A stretch of 64,000 nt of DNA from Pseudomonadota bacterium (GTDB taxonomy: Bacteria; Pseudomonadota; Gammaproteobacteria; Burkholderiales; Rhodocyclaceae), in assembly GCA_018241685.1 (NCBI GenBank), contig JAFEDJ010000025.1, positions 43,625 to 107,624 on the forward strand, given 5' to 3'. This document shows positions 35,591 through 46,263 of this stretch, one piece after another. Position 1 is the first letter of the stretch; each line of letters opens with the position of its first letter. Position numbers and translations under genes: made by a program. Below the pieces are notes generated by a model. The model saw nothing but the letters and a program-made list of their open reading frames with translations, made no database searches and had not been told where the DNA came from.

Positions 35591-36321
35591 GTCCGGAAAG
35601 CATGACCGAGATCTGGGTCTATCTGTCCGCCCAGCCGCTGCTGTGGCTGACCTTGACGCTGGCCGTATATCTGCTGGCGCTAGCGCTGCACCGCAAGGCC
35701 AAGGGGCACCCGGTGGTCAATCCGGTGCTGGTGTCGGTGAGCATCCTGGTCGTCCTGCTGCTGGTCACCGGCACGCCCTATCAACGCTACTTCGATGGCG
35801 CCCAGTTCGTGCACTTCCTGCTCGGCCCGACCACCGTTGCGCTGGCGGTGCCCCTCCACGCCCAGCTCAAGCGCCTGCTCGCGATGGGCGGACCGCTGCT
35901 GATCGCGCTCGTGGTCGGCTCGCTGACCGCCGGCCTGTCTGCCTACGCGATAGGCGCCTTGCTGGGGGCAAGCACACCGACAGTGATCTCCCTGGCGCCC
36001 AAATCCGTCACCACGCCGATCGCGATGGGTGTCGCCGAACGCCTCGGCGGGCTGGCCTCGCTGACCGCGGTGTTCGTGATCCTGACCGGCATCTTCGGGG
36101 CGATCTTCGCCGACGGCATCCTGCGCCGCCTCGGCGTAAAGGACGACGCCAGCATCGGTTTCGCCCTCGGCCTGGCCTCCCACGGCATCGGCACCGCGCG
36201 GGCCTTCCAGCTCAGCGAGCAAACGGGCGCCTTCGCCGCGCTGGCGATGGGCCTCAACGGCCTGTTCACCGCCATCACCCTCCCCTGGCTGCTACCGCTT
36301 CTGGCACCGTTGCTCAAGTAG
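35587..36321 (+). CDS. lrgB: LrgB/CidB-family membrane protein
   Basis: 244 aa, multi-helix. SLAPKSVTTPIAMGVAERLGGLASLTAVFVILTGIFGAIFADGILR and GLASHGIGTARAFQ are the LrgB hallmarks. Forms a two-component membrane system with LrgA; recent work on other bacteria ties it to pyruvate uptake, which would fit the adjacent TRAP binding protein for 2-oxo acids (inference). Confidence 0.92.
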   Translation: MSPESMTEIWVYLSAQPLLWLTLTLAVYLLALALHRKAKGHPVVNPVLVSVSILVVLLLVTGTPYQRYFDGAQFVHFLLGPTTVALAVPLHAQLKRLLAMGGPLLIALVVGSLTAGLSAYAIGALLGASTPTVISLAPKSVTTPIAMGVAERLGGLASLTAVFVILTGIFGAIFADGILRRLGVKDDASIGFALGLASHGIGTARAFQLSEQTGAFAALAMGLNGLFTAITLPWLLPLLAPLLK

Positions 36322-36365
36322 CGCTGCGTGAACTAGGGTTGCCATCAATTTGCCCACGGCGTATG

Positions 36366-36396
36366 CGGCCCCGATAATCGGGGCCGTTGCCATTTT
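36366..36396 (+). terminator. Terminator after lrgB
   Basis: CGGCCCCG/CGGGGCCG stem around ATAAT, with a TTTTT run at 36393 onward. Confidence 0.7.
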
Positions 36397-36411
36397 TGCT
36401 GCACTGCATCC

Positions 36412-37353
36412 ATGGACTTGCTGATCGATGTGATCCTGCGTGCCGGCCGCTCGGCGGTCGAGCTATCGTTCTTCGTGCTGCTACCGGTGATGATCGTCAT
36501 GCTGTCCCTGATGCGTCTGCTGGAAGCCAAGGGCGTGCTCGACTGGGTCGTCGCCCAGCTGGCCCCACTGCTGCGCCCCGTCGGCCTGACCGGCCTGGGC
36601 GTCTTCGCGGCGCTGCAGATCAATTTCGTCAGCTTCGCCGCCCCCGTCGCAACGCTGACGATGATGGACCAGCGCGGCGCCTCCAGCCGCCACCTGGCCG
36701 CCACGCTGGCGATGGTGATGGCCATGGCCCAGGCCAACGTATCGATGCCGATGGCAGCGATGGGCCTGCATTTCGGCATCGTGCTCGGCTGGTCACTGGT
36801 TGGCGGGCTGGCCGCCGCGGCTGCCACCTATTACGGCTTCGGGCGCGGGCTCAGCAGCACCGAACACACTGTCGATGAAACCCTGCACCATCCGGTGGCC
36901 GAGAGCGCCAAGGGCATCCTCGACGTGATCAACCGGGCCGGTGCCGAAGCCTTCAAGATCGCCGTCGGCTCGATCCCGATGCTGGTGCTGTCCCTCACCG
37001 TGGTCCTTGCCCTACGCCGTCTGGGCGCGCTGGACGCCCTCACCGGCCTGCTATCGCCGCTGCTGCTGGCGGTCGGTGCCGACCCGACGCTGATCCTGCC
37101 GACCCTCACCAAGTACCTGGCCGGCGGCACCGCGATGATGGGCGTCATGGACGAGATGCTGCGTGCCGGCACAGCCAACGCCGCCACGCTCAACGGGGCC
37201 AGCGCGGGCCTGCTGATCCACCCGCTGGACGTACCCGGCGTGGCGGTACTGATCTCCGCCGGGCGGCGCGTCGCCGACGTTTGGAAGCCTGCCACCCTCG
37301 GCGCGCTGGTCGGCATCGCGGTGCGCATGGCAGGGCACATGGTCGCCGGCTGA
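36412..37353 (+). CDS. Nucleoside-recognition (Gate) domain membrane protein
   Basis: 313 aa with about eight hydrophobic segments and two Gate-type repeats. The GASSRHLAATLAMVMAMAQANVSMPMAAMGLHFG region and the later YLAGGTAMMGVMDEML resemble nucleoside-recognition domains of the SpoIIM/CNT superfamily. Substrate unknown. It stands alone between lrgB and yhhQ; the next gene encodes a queuosine-precursor transporter, but a functional link is not evident. Confidence 0.75.
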   Translation: MDLLIDVILRAGRSAVELSFFVLLPVMIVMLSLMRLLEAKGVLDWVVAQLAPLLRPVGLTGLGVFAALQINFVSFAAPVATLTMMDQRGASSRHLAATLAMVMAMAQANVSMPMAAMGLHFGIVLGWSLVGGLAAAAATYYGFGRGLSSTEHTVDETLHHPVAESAKGILDVINRAGAEAFKIAVGSIPMLVLSLTVVLALRRLGALDALTGLLSPLLLAVGADPTLILPTLTKYLAGGTAMMGVMDEMLRAGTANAATLNGASAGLLIHPLDVPGVAVLISAGRRVADVWKPATLGALVGIAVRMAGHMVAG

Positions 37354-37448
37354 GTCCGTTGCCGTCGGCGTGCTGCAGTGCCACACTGACAGGCATTCCG
37401 AGGCCCCTCGACAAGGAAAGTGGGCCCGTCCATCTCCTGGAGAGCCCC

Positions 37449-38177
37449 ATGTCGACTGCGTCGCATCTGCATTCCCCAGCCCCACGCCAGTACAAGTATT
37501 ACGAATTCGTGATGGCGGCCTTCGTCGCCGTCTACCTGTGCTCCAACCTGATCGGTCCCGCCAAGGCTGCGCAGATCGTCGTTCCGGGCCTGGGGCCGGT
37601 GACCTTCGGCGCCGGCGTGCTGTTCTTCCCGATTTCCTACATCTTCGGCGACGTGCTCACCGAGGTATACGGCTACGCCCGCGCCCGCCGCGTGATCTGG
37701 GCCGGCTTCGGCGCCATGGTCTTTGCGTCGGTGATGGCCGCGGTGGTGGTCGCCCTGCCGCCGGCCCCGACGTGGACCAACCAGCCTGCCTACGAGATCG
37801 CCTTCGGCTCCACCTGGCGCATCGTCGCCGCCTCGCTGACGGCCTTCTTCTGCGGCGAGTTCGTCAATTCCTACGTGCTCGCCCGCATGAAGATCCGTAG
37901 CCGCGGCCGCCACCTGTGGCAACGCACAATCGGCTCGACGATCTTCGGCGAGGGCGTCGACTCCCTGCTGTTCTATCCCCTCGCCTTCTGGGACTCCGGC
38001 CTGATTCCCAATGCGCTGCTGCCAGGCATCATGCTCGCCCAGTTCATCACCAAGGTTGGTGTCGAGACGCTGTTCACGCCGCTCACCTACAAGATCGTCG
38101 CGTTTCTGAAAGAGGCCGAGCGGGAGGATCACTACGATGTGGACACCGATTTCTCACCCTTTTCCATCAAGGTGTGA
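37449..38177 (+). CDS. yhhQ: Queuosine precursor transporter YhhQ (DUF165)
   Basis: 242 aa, six hydrophobic helices. FFPISYIFGDVLTEVYGYARARRVIW and the GSTIFGEGVDSLLFYPLAF segment define the family. Imports queuine/preQ0/preQ1 for tRNA queuosine modification. The start is the ATG at 37449 following CTGGAGAG. I looked upstream for a preQ1 riboswitch and saw none. Confidence 0.9.
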   Translation: MSTASHLHSPAPRQYKYYEFVMAAFVAVYLCSNLIGPAKAAQIVVPGLGPVTFGAGVLFFPISYIFGDVLTEVYGYARARRVIWAGFGAMVFASVMAAVVVALPPAPTWTNQPAYEIAFGSTWRIVAASLTAFFCGEFVNSYVLARMKIRSRGRHLWQRTIGSTIFGEGVDSLLFYPLAFWDSGLIPNALLPGIMLAQFITKVGVETLFTPLTYKIVAFLKEAEREDHYDVDTDFSPFSIKV

Positions 38178-38267
38178 CGGGTCTTGCGGCAGCGCGGCAT
38201 TTCACTAGGCGAAATCGACGCACCTGCGATACCATTCCGCGTCCTTGAATCAGAGGCAGGAAATCCG

Positions 38268-39053
38268 TTGTCCACGCCAGAAACCGCGAAAAGCCCCATC
38301 CAGGTCATCGAGCGCATGATGAAGCTGCTCGACGTCCTCGCCGAGCACCCCGATCCGGTGCCCCTCAAGCAGCTCGCTGCGGAAACCGGGCTTCATCCTT
38401 CCACGGCCCATCGCATCCTCGGTGCGATGAGTGGCAGCGGCTTCGTCGAACGCAGTGACGGCGGCGCCTACCGCCTGGGCATCCGCCTGCTCGAACTGGG
38501 CAGCCTGGTGAAGTCGCGCATCTCCCTACGAGAAACCGCCATGGCCGCGATGGTGCGCCTGCACGGCACCACGGGCGAGAGCGTCAACCTCGGTATCCGC
38601 GCCGGCGACGAGATCGTCTATGTGGAACGGACCTCCAGCGGCAAGTCCGCCGTGCGCGTGGTGCACATCGTCGGCGCCCGCGCCCCGCTGCACACCACCG
38701 CCACCGGCAAGCTATTCCTCGTCGAAGACGGCGCCCAGAAGGTCAAGGAATACGCCCGCCGCACCGGCCTGCCGTCATCCACGCCCACCTCCATTACCAC
38801 CTTGCAGGGCCTGGAGAAGGAGCTCGACAAGGTCCGCCGCCATGGCGTCGCCTATGACCTGGACGAGGTCGAAACCGGCGTGCGCTGCATCGCCGCCGGC
38901 ATCCGTGACGACAGCGGCGACCTGATCGCCGGCCTGTCCCTGTCCACCCCGTCCGAGCGTTTCAACCCGGACTGGGCCCCGTTGATCCGCCAGACCGCCG
39001 ACGAGATCTCCAGCGCGCTCGGCTACGTAGCTCCGGCGACACGCCAGACCTAG
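38268..39053 (+). CDS. IclR-family transcriptional regulator
   Basis: 261 aa from a TTG start at 38268, preferred because AGGAA lies just before it; an earlier TTG at 38184 lacks this. The N-terminal winged helix (PLKQLAAETGLHPSTAHRILGAM) is followed by the IclR effector domain (GVAYDLDEVETGVRCIAAGIRD). No metabolic operon is adjacent, so its target is unknown. It is distinct from the second IclR regulator at 60952. Confidence 0.88.
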   Translation: MSTPETAKSPIQVIERMMKLLDVLAEHPDPVPLKQLAAETGLHPSTAHRILGAMSGSGFVERSDGGAYRLGIRLLELGSLVKSRISLRETAMAAMVRLHGTTGESVNLGIRAGDEIVYVERTSSGKSAVRVVHIVGARAPLHTTATGKLFLVEDGAQKVKEYARRTGLPSSTPTSITTLQGLEKELDKVRRHGVAYDLDEVETGVRCIAAGIRDDSGDLIAGLSLSTPSERFNPDWAPLIRQTADEISSALGYVAPATRQT

Positions 39054-39147
39054 GTCACAGTTCTCCTTGGGTCGTGAGGGCGAATGAGTCTCCCCACGGG
39101 AACGGCCCGCGCATGATCCGCAGGGCCAGCCCTGCCCTGACGATGCA

Positions 39148-39173
39148 AAAAAGGCGCCTCTCGGCGCCTTTTT
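39148..39173. terminator. Bidirectional terminator between the IclR gene and pbpG
   Basis: AAAAAGGCGCC/GGCGCCTTTTT with a TCTC loop, usable by both convergent genes. Confidence 0.9.
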
Positions 39174-39192
39174 CATTTCAGCCCAACAACTC

Positions 39193-40278
39193 TCAGGTCG
39201 CCGGACCGTGGCGGCCGGCGGCGGCGAGCTTCTGCTGCACCGCGGCGCTCTCCAGCCAGCGCTTGACCCGCTGGGCGTCCGCCACCCGCGTGAAGCGGCC
39301 GAAGGAATCCAGCAGCACGATGATCATCGGCTTGTTGAGCATCCAGGCCTGCATCACCAGGCACTTGCCGGACTCGTTGATGTAGCCAGTCTTGGACACA
39401 CCGATCTGCCAGCTCGGGCTACCGACCAGCGAGTTGGTGTTGTTGAACTGCCGCTGGCGGCCATTGAGCGACACCACGTAGTTGGCGGTGGTGGTGAATT
39501 CACGGATCAGCGGATAGCGGGAGGCGGCCGACACCATCTTGACCAGGTCACGGGCGCTCGACACGTTGGCGGAATTCAGCCCCGTGCTGTCGGAGAAGCG
39601 CGTGTCGTGCAGACCCAGCGATGCGGCCTTGCGATTCATGGCGGCAACGAAAGCCGGCAGGCCGCCTGGGTAATTCCGGCCGAGGGAAGCCGCAGCGCGG
39701 TTCTCGGAGGACATCAGCGCGAGCCGCAGCATGTCGTCCCGCTGCAGTTCGGTGCCCACCGGCACATGGGAACTGCTGTTACGCAGGGTGTCCACGTCGT
39801 CCTGGGTAACAGTCAGCGTCTCGTTGAGGGACAGACGGGCATCCAGCACGACCATCGCGGTCATCAGCTTGGTGATGGATGCAATGGGCACCACGGTGTC
39901 GGAGTTCTTTTCGAGCAGCACATTGCCGGTGGCCTGGTCCGTCACCATGAAAGCGGCAGACTGGAGCAGCGGATTGCCCTCATGGTCGATGTCATGGCTG
40001 ACAGCAGCGGCAACTGCATGCTGGGCGTGGCGCGACGCATGTGCGACCTTGCGCCCCTGCGGTTTGTCCTCTGCCGCCCTGGCGACCTTGCTTCCCCTGG
40101 CCTTGCCTGACTTGGACGACTTGGCCACCTTCTCGGCCTTTTCGACCTTGGGTGCAGCCTTGGCGGTGTGGGCCTTCTTCGACGCCGCATGATGCGCCGC
40201 AGCGAACGCATCGCCGGGCACCGCGGTGTTGAGTGCAAAGACGCTCAGCAGGGTGAGTACAGTAGTACGGATCTTCAT
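39193..40278 (-). CDS. pbpG: D-alanyl-D-alanine endopeptidase (PBP7-like)
   Basis: 361 aa. Signal peptide, then a ~75-residue Lys/Ala/Ser-rich basic segment (about 30-100), then a penicillin-binding domain with SITK (134-137), SEN (191-193) and KTG (296-298). It cuts DD-crosslinks in peptidoglycan. The basic linker, reminiscent of histone H1 tails, is much longer than in E. coli PBP7 (about 310 aa in total) and may bind anionic wall polymers or simply act as a tether. Confidence 0.92.
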   Translation of the reverse strand: MKIRTTVLTLLSVFALNTAVPGDAFAAAHHAASKKAHTAKAAPKVEKAEKVAKSSKSGKARGSKVARAAEDKPQGRKVAHASRHAQHAVAAAVSHDIDHEGNPLLQSAAFMVTDQATGNVLLEKNSDTVVPIASITKLMTAMVVLDARLSLNETLTVTQDDVDTLRNSSSHVPVGTELQRDDMLRLALMSSENRAAASLGRNYPGGLPAFVAAMNRKAASLGLHDTRFSDSTGLNSANVSSARDLVKMVSAASRYPLIREFTTTANYVVSLNGRQRQFNNTNSLVGSPSWQIGVSKTGYINESGKCLVMQAWMLNKPMIIVLLDSFGRFTRVADAQRVKRWLESAAVQQKLAAAGRHGPAT

Positions 40279-40380
40279 CGTCTTTCAAACTGGTTCATGG
40301 CAGGAAGAAACCCTTCTTCCCTATGAAAAATCTTCGCGACGGACAGGCCCCGCGGGTGGAATTCGGTTCGCTCCGGTGAA

Positions 40381-40397
40381 TGCTCATTGAATGAGCA
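40381..40397 (-). promoter_or_regulatory. 17-bp inverted repeat upstream of pbpG
   Basis: TGCTCATT-G-AATGAGCA, perfect, about 100 bases ahead of the pbpG start; possible operator. An AT-rich stretch (40435-40500) follows toward the end of the patatin gene. Confidence 0.45.
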
Positions 40398-40544
40398 CCG
40401 CAACATGACCGGGCGGCACAAACGCAAACAACATACTTCTTATTCAAAATAAGGGGTTATTTTAAATTTTTGAAGTTTTTTGTGAATGATTTTTTTGCAC
40501 ATTTCGAGCAGACGACTCCCATTGGCGCGCATGGGCACCCGCCG

Positions 40545-41684
40545 CTAGCCATCGACCCTCAAAAAACGGGCCAGTTCCGCACGCCGGCTGATCGCATCCC
40601 GATACCCGAGCTCCATCAAGGAACGGGTGTAACCCTGCTCGAAAAGCAGGTAGGAGAGCAGCACAGAACCGTCTTTCCGCATTGCACCAATACTGCTCAG
40701 GACCATGCTCAAAGCCCGCGGCAAAGTCTGGCGGTGCCGCGCGGCCAGGTAGTCGAGACGCTGGGACGGTGCGATCACCAGCGTTTCGATGGGGCGCAGC
40801 GGAATGCCCGCAACGGCGCGCTGCTCCGGCGTCAGCACCGAGAGGGTTGCATTGATGCGCTCCAGGCGCTCCAGGTCCATCGCCAGCCCATCCAGGAAGA
40901 TGCTCGACATGGCGTGGCCGGCCACCTGGGCCGGCGAAGGGTAGCAGTCGGTGCGCTGCCGCGCCTCCTCCGAACGCCGCCCGCCGGCAATCACGAGGAT
41001 ACGCTGCGCGCCGAGATGAATGGCCGGACTGATCGGCGCAAGCTGGCGCATCGAACCGTCGCCGAAATACTCCCGGTTGATACGCACCGCGGGAAAGACG
41101 AAGGGAATCGCACTGGAGGCCAGCAGATGATCCACCTCCAGTTCGGTGCGCATGCCGATGCGCTTCTCCCGGCGCCACGGCTGCAGATCGTCGCAGGCCT
41201 GAAAGAAGGCCAGGTTGTCGCCCGAGGTGTAACCCGACGCGCTGACCGAGACCGCCCGCAGATGCCCCGCGTCGATGGCCCGGCCAATGGCGGAGAAATC
41301 GAGCTGCGCCTCCAGCAGTTCGCGCAGCGGCGTGTTGTCGAGCAGGGAGCGGGGTGACTGGCGCACCAGCGCGCCAAACAGGATCGCCGACGACCAGCGC
41401 ATCACCGACTGAGTGATCGCCGCGGTATCGGCCCTATAGACATGGTGGACGTGGAAGTTGCGCCAGATGTAGGCGAGCTTGCGCACCGCCTCGTTGAAAT
41501 TGGCGGAAAAAACCGCCAGCGCCGCCGCATTGACGGCGCCGGCAGATGTCCCGCACAGGATCGGGAATGGATTTTCGCGGCGCCGTCCCCAGACCTCCCG
41601 GATGGCGATCAGCGCGCCGACCTGATAGGCCGCCCGCGCCCCGCCACCGGTCAGGACCAGCGCCGCCGTGCCCGCCTCCGCCAT
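40545..41684 (-). CDS. Patatin-like phospholipase (RssA-type)
   Basis: 379 aa. Oxyanion-hole GGGARAA (13-19), nucleophile elbow GTSAG with Ser47, and catalytic Asp209 in DG(S) complete the Ser-Asp dyad. It is a cytoplasmic acyl hydrolase acting on phospholipids or perhaps polyhydroxyalkanoate-related esters. No signal peptide and no POTRA/barrel domain, so it is not a type V secreted form. 69 bases after maeB, with a Crp/Fnr-like site in the gap. Confidence 0.88.
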   Translation of the reverse strand: MAEAGTAALVLTGGGARAAYQVGALIAIREVWGRRRENPFPILCGTSAGAVNAAALAVFSANFNEAVRKLAYIWRNFHVHHVYRADTAAITQSVMRWSSAILFGALVRQSPRSLLDNTPLRELLEAQLDFSAIGRAIDAGHLRAVSVSASGYTSGDNLAFFQACDDLQPWRREKRIGMRTELEVDHLLASSAIPFVFPAVRINREYFGDGSMRQLAPISPAIHLGAQRILVIAGGRRSEEARQRTDCYPSPAQVAGHAMSSIFLDGLAMDLERLERINATLSVLTPEQRAVAGIPLRPIETLVIAPSQRLDYLAARHRQTLPRALSMVLSSIGAMRKDGSVLLSYLLFEQGYTRSLMELGYRDAISRRAELARFLRVDG

Positions 41685-41698
41685 CCCGCCGCCCCTCC

Positions 41699-41712
41699 GT
41701 GATAGATATCAC
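41699..41712 (-). promoter_or_regulatory. Crp/Fnr-family binding site candidate
   Basis: GTGATA-GA-TATCAC, a perfect inverted repeat. It fits the CRP core GTGA-N6-TCAC and deviates by one base per half from FNR (TTGAT-N4-ATCAA). It lies 15 bases before the patatin start. Confidence 0.5.
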
Positions 41713-41753
41713 GCAGTTTAACGGCCGCAGACGACGGAGACATTAGGACAAGA

Positions 41754-44021
41754 TCAACGACCGGCTTCGACCACCGTCAGCGCCGTCATGTTGACGATCC
41801 GGCGCACCGTTGCCGTCGGGGTCAGGATGTGCACCGGCTTGGCCGAACCGAGCAGGATCGGGCCGATGGTCATGCCTTCGCCGGCGGCGGTCTTGAGCAG
41901 GTTGAAGGCGATGTTGGCGGCGTCCAGCGTCGGGAAGATCAGCAGGTTGGCGTCCTCACTCATCTTGGCGTTGGGGAAGACCTGCTTGCGGATGCCCGCA
42001 TCCAGCGCCGCATCACCGTGCATCTCGCCTTCCACTTCCAGGTCGGGATGCTCGTTGTGCAGCAACACCAGCGCCTTGCGCATCTTCTCAGCGGTCGGCG
42101 AGTTGTCGGTGCCGAAGCTGGAGTGAGACAGCAGCGCGATGCGCGGCTGGATGCCGAAGCGACGCACTTCGTCAGCGGCCAGGCGGGTCATCTCGACGAT
42201 CTGCTCGGGCGTCGGGTCGTAATTGACGTAGGTGTCGCACAGGAACACGGTCCGATCCGGCAACGCCAGCAGGTTCATCGTGTAAAAGTTGCGCACGCCC
42301 TTCTGGCGACCCAGCACCGTCTCGATGAACTTGAGGTGCAGGTGGTGCATGCCGTAGGTGCCGCAGATCATCCCGTCGGCGTAGCCGAAGTGCAGCAGCA
42401 GCGCGCCGATCAACGTGGTGCGGCGGCGCACTTCGCGCTTGGCGTAATCCACCGACACGCCCTTGCGCTCCATCAGCGAGTGGTAGTGGGACCACAGCTG
42501 GTTGAAGCGCGGATCGGAGTCCGGGTTCACCATCTCGAAGTCCAACTCGGGCCGCAGGCGCAGGCCGAAGCGCTCGATGTTGTGCAGCACAACCTCAGGA
42601 CGGCCGATCAGCACCGGACGGCAGGTGCCCTCGTCCACCGCGGTCTGCACCGCGCGCAGCACGCGCTCGGCTTCGCCTTCCGCGAAGATGATGCGCTTCG
42701 GCGCCTGCTTGGCGGCCTGGAACACCGGCTTCATCACCAAGCCGGACTGCCACACGAAGTTGTTGAGCTGCTGGCGGTAGGCGTCGAAATCGGTGATCGG
42801 GCGCGTCGCCACGCCGGACTCGATGGCCGCTCGGGCCACTTCTGGAGCGATCTTGACGATCAGGCGCGGGTCGAAGGGCTTCGGAATGATGTACTCGGGG
42901 CCAAAACCGGACAGCTTCTCGCCGTAGGCCGCCGCCACGATGTCGGAAGCCTCGGCACGGGCCAGTTCGGCGATGGCGCGCACGGCGGCCAGCTTCATCT
43001 CGTCGGTGATCGTCGTCGCGCCGACGTCCAGCGCGCCGCGGAAGATGAACGGGAAGCACAGCACGTTGTTCACCTGGTTCGGATAATCCGAACGGCCGGT
43101 GGCGATCAGCGCATCGTCGCGGACCTTCTTGACCTCTTCCGGCAGGATCTCCGGCGTCGGGTTCGCGAGCGCCATGATCATCGGCCGCGACGCCATCTTG
43201 GTGACCATCTCCGGCTTCAGCACGCCACCAGCGGACAAGCCGAGGAACACGTCGGCGCCCTCGATGATCTCGCCCAGCTTGCGGGCATCGGTCTTCTTGG
43301 CGTAGCGCGCCTTGATCGGATCCATCAGCGTCGTACGGCCTTCGTACACCACGCCTTCGATGTCGCTCACCCAGATGTTCTCGACCGGCACGCCGAGCAT
43401 CACCAGCAGGTCCAGGCAGGCCAGCGCGGCCGCGCCGGCGCCGGAGGTCACCAGCTTGATCTTGGAGAGGTCCTTGCCGAGCAGGTGCATGCCGTTGAGC
43501 AGCGCCGCGCCGACGACGATGGCGGTGCCGTGCTGGTCGTCGTGGAAGACCGGGATCTTCATCCGCTCGCGCAGCTTGCTCTCGATGTAGAAGCACTCCG
43601 GCGCCTTGATGTCCTCGAGGTTGATGCCGCCGAAGGTCGGCTCCAGCGCGGCGATCATGTCGATCAGCTTGTCCGCATCGGGCTCGTCGATTTCAAGGTC
43701 GAACACGTCGATGCCGGCAAACTTCTTGAACAGCACGCCCTTGCCTTCCATCACCGGCTTGGCGGCCAGCGGGCCGATGTTGCCCAGACCGAGCACAGCC
43801 GTGCCGTTGGTGACGACGCCGATCAGGTTGCTTCGGGACGTCAGCGACGCGGCCTCGGCCGGATCCTCGACGATCGCATCGCAGGCCGCCGCCACGCCGG
43901 GCGAGTAGGCCAGCGACAAATCCTGCTGGTTAGTCAGCGCCTTGGTTGGCGCGATTGCGATCTTCCCCGGCTTGGGCAGACGGTGGTATTCAAGTGCGGC
44001 CAGGCGAATTTGCTCATCCAT
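41754..44021 (-). CDS. maeB: NADP-dependent malic enzyme MaeB with phosphotransacetylase-like domain
   Basis: 755 aa. Malic-enzyme half (about 1-430) contains the [13 protein letters not shown] opening and the NAD(P)-binding [13 protein letters not shown]. The C-terminal half (about 430-755) is a phosphotransacetylase domain, regulatory in MaeB. It decarboxylates malate to pyruvate making NADPH. Divergent from pckG, so both C4-to-C3 routes (malate to pyruvate, oxaloacetate to PEP) are encoded back to back. Confidence 0.96.
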   Translation of the reverse strand: MDEQIRLAALEYHRLPKPGKIAIAPTKALTNQQDLSLAYSPGVAAACDAIVEDPAEAASLTSRSNLIGVVTNGTAVLGLGNIGPLAAKPVMEGKGVLFKKFAGIDVFDLEIDEPDADKLIDMIAALEPTFGGINLEDIKAPECFYIESKLRERMKIPVFHDDQHGTAIVVGAALLNGMHLLGKDLSKIKLVTSGAGAAALACLDLLVMLGVPVENIWVSDIEGVVYEGRTTLMDPIKARYAKKTDARKLGEIIEGADVFLGLSAGGVLKPEMVTKMASRPMIMALANPTPEILPEEVKKVRDDALIATGRSDYPNQVNNVLCFPFIFRGALDVGATTITDEMKLAAVRAIAELARAEASDIVAAAYGEKLSGFGPEYIIPKPFDPRLIVKIAPEVARAAIESGVATRPITDFDAYRQQLNNFVWQSGLVMKPVFQAAKQAPKRIIFAEGEAERVLRAVQTAVDEGTCRPVLIGRPEVVLHNIERFGLRLRPELDFEMVNPDSDPRFNQLWSHYHSLMERKGVSVDYAKREVRRRTTLIGALLLHFGYADGMICGTYGMHHLHLKFIETVLGRQKGVRNFYTMNLLALPDRTVFLCDTYVNYDPTPEQIVEMTRLAADEVRRFGIQPRIALLSHSSFGTDNSPTAEKMRKALVLLHNEHPDLEVEGEMHGDAALDAGIRKQVFPNAKMSEDANLLIFPTLDAANIAFNLLKTAAGEGMTIGPILLGSAKPVHILTPTATVRRIVNMTALTVVEAGR

Positions 44022-44310
44022 TCAGGTATCCCTCTCCATTGTTGATGTGTGTGTTTGTGTCCTGTCATCATCCGACCAAATTACCGTTACGGCAATTCGT
44101 GACTTCCACAGCTCAAAATGCCATCCGAGTAGATTTCTCTACGCCGTGAACCATGGCATAATATAAGGCTAAGTCAGTCGGGTTAATCCTGATTGACGTT
44201 AATAATACGCGCCGAGCCCTGGTGGCCCAACAAGACGCGATTGCCCAGCCGGAAACCTCCCGAACCGGCACTTGAAACAACGCATCCGTAACGTCCTGGA
44301 GAATCGTCAG

Positions 44311-46167
44311 ATGTCTCAAAGCATTGCCGAAGCCGCCATCGCCGCCGCACCCGATTACGTCAAGCACGAAAAACTCAAGCAGTGGGTTGCCGAAATCGCC
44401 GCCCTCACCGAACCCGATCGCGTGGTGTGGTGTGACGGCTCTGAAGAAGAATACGACCGCCTGTGCGCCGAGATGGTCGAAGCCGGGATGCTGATCAAGC
44501 TCAACCCGGAAAAGCGCAAGAATTCCTACCTCGCCTGGTCCGATCCGTCCGACGTGGCCCGCGTCGAAGACCGCACCTACATCTGTTCGGCCAACAAGGA
44601 CGACGCCGGCCCCACCAACAACTGGGAAGACCCGGCCAAGATGCGCAGCACCCTGAACGGCCTGTTCAAGAGCTGCATGCACGGTCGCACCCTGTACGTG
44701 ATCCCGTTCTCCATGGGCCCGCTCGGCTCCCCCATCGCCCACATCGGCGTGGAGATTTCCGACAGCCCCTACGTGGTCACCAACATGCGCACCATGACCC
44801 GCATGGGCAAGGCCGTCTTCGACGTGCTCGGCACCGATGGCGAGTTCGTGCCCTGCGTGCACACTGTCGGCGCTCCGCTGGCCCACGGCGAGAAAGACTC
44901 CCGCTGGCCCTGCAACCCGACCACCAAGTACATCGTCCACTACCCCGAAACCCGCGAGATCTGGTCCTACGGCTCCGGCTACGGCGGCAACGCCCTGCTC
45001 GGCAAGAAGTGCTTCGCGCTGCGCATCGCTTCCACCATGGCCCGCGACGAAGGCTGGCTGGCCGAACACATGCTGATCCTCGGCGTGGAAAGCCCCGAAG
45101 GCGAGAAGACCTACGTCGCCGCCGCCTTCCCGTCCGCCTGTGGCAAGACCAACTTCGCGATGCTGATCCCGCCCAAGTCCTTCGACGGCTGGAAGATCTC
45201 CACCGTCGGCGACGACATCGCCTGGATCAAGCCGCGCAAGGAAGCCGACGGCTCCACCCGCTTCTACGCGATCAACCCGGAAGCCGGCTTCTTCGGCGTC
45301 GCCCCCGGCACCTCCGAAAAAACCAACTACAACGCGCTGGCCACCCTGCGCGAGAACATCATCTTCACCAACGTCGCGCTGACCGACGACGGCGACGTAT
45401 GGTGGGAAGGCATGACCAAGGAAGCCCCGGCTCACCTGGTCGACTGGCAGGGCAAGGACTGGACCCCGGAGATCGCCAAGGAAACCGGCCGCAAGGCTGC
45501 GCACCCGAACTCCCGCTTCACCGCCCCGGCCAGCCAGTGCCCGTCCATCGACCCGAAGTGGGAAGATCCGGCCGGTGTACCCATCTCCGCCTTCATCTTC
45601 GGCGGCCGCCGCGCCACCACCGTGCCGCTGGTCTACCAGGCCTTCAACTGGAACTTCGGCGTTTACATGGCCGCCACCCTCGGCTCCGAAACCACCGCGG
45701 CAGCCTTCGGCGCCCAGGGCGTGGTCCGTCGCGATCCGTTCGCGATGCTGCCCTTCTGCGGCTACCACATGGGCGACTACTTCAACCACTGGCTGAAGAT
45801 GGGCCACACCGTTGATCAGGCCCCTGGCATCTTCTGCGTCAACTGGTTCCGCATGAACGAGAAGGGCGAGTTCATGTGGCCCGGCTTCGGCGAGAACATG
45901 CGCGTGCTGAAATGGGTCGTTGACCGCGTCCGCGGCCGCGTGCACGCCACCGAGAACGCCCTCGGCTGGATGCCCCAGTACGAAGACATCGACTGGACCG
46001 GCTCCGACGTGACCAAGGCCGAGTTCGAAGCCCTGGTCAAGATCGACGCCGACGCCTGGAAGACCGAGCTGGCCGGCCACCAGGAATGGTTCGACAAGCT
46101 GCAGGACCGCCTGCCCAAGCAGTTCACGCTCAAGCGCGAACTGTTCGAACTGGCCCTGTCGGTGTAA
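44311..46167 (+). CDS. pckG: Phosphoenolpyruvate carboxykinase (GTP)
   Basis: 618 aa, standard length. P-loop FPSACGKTN near 272-280 and the manganese-site segments are intact. Converts oxaloacetate and GTP to PEP in gluconeogenesis. Start 44311 is chosen because GGAG lies nine bases upstream; the open frame continues to a TTG at 44272 that lacks a ribosome site. An imperfect palindrome (CAGTCGGG-ttaa-TCCTGATTG, ~44175-44196) in the maeB-pckG gap might bind a regulator. Confidence 0.95.
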   Translation: MSQSIAEAAIAAAPDYVKHEKLKQWVAEIAALTEPDRVVWCDGSEEEYDRLCAEMVEAGMLIKLNPEKRKNSYLAWSDPSDVARVEDRTYICSANKDDAGPTNNWEDPAKMRSTLNGLFKSCMHGRTLYVIPFSMGPLGSPIAHIGVEISDSPYVVTNMRTMTRMGKAVFDVLGTDGEFVPCVHTVGAPLAHGEKDSRWPCNPTTKYIVHYPETREIWSYGSGYGGNALLGKKCFALRIASTMARDEGWLAEHMLILGVESPEGEKTYVAAAFPSACGKTNFAMLIPPKSFDGWKISTVGDDIAWIKPRKEADGSTRFYAINPEAGFFGVAPGTSEKTNYNALATLRENIIFTNVALTDDGDVWWEGMTKEAPAHLVDWQGKDWTPEIAKETGRKAAHPNSRFTAPASQCPSIDPKWEDPAGVPISAFIFGGRRATTVPLVYQAFNWNFGVYMAATLGSETTAAAFGAQGVVRRDPFAMLPFCGYHMGDYFNHWLKMGHTVDQAPGIFCVNWFRMNEKGEFMWPGFGENMRVLKWVVDRVRGRVHATENALGWMPQYEDIDWTGSDVTKAEFEALVKIDADAWKTELAGHQEWFDKLQDRLPKQFTLKRELFELALSV

Positions 46168-46204
46168 GTTCACAGCAGCCAGCCGGCTGCTCAGGTAGCG
46201 CAAG

Positions 46205-46231
46205 AAAGCGTCGAGCAATCGGCGCTTTTTT
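46205..46231 (+). terminator. Terminator of pckG
   Basis: AAGCGTCGA/TCGGCGCTT stem (one G-T pair) with a GCAA tetraloop and T tail. Confidence 0.85.
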
Positions 46232-46263
46232 GTTGCCCCATCCCATTCACGAAGAACGACACC

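Noticed and set aside
37354..37448. preQ1 riboswitch ahead of yhhQ.
   Set aside because: No recognisable aptamer pattern in the 95 bases before the gene.
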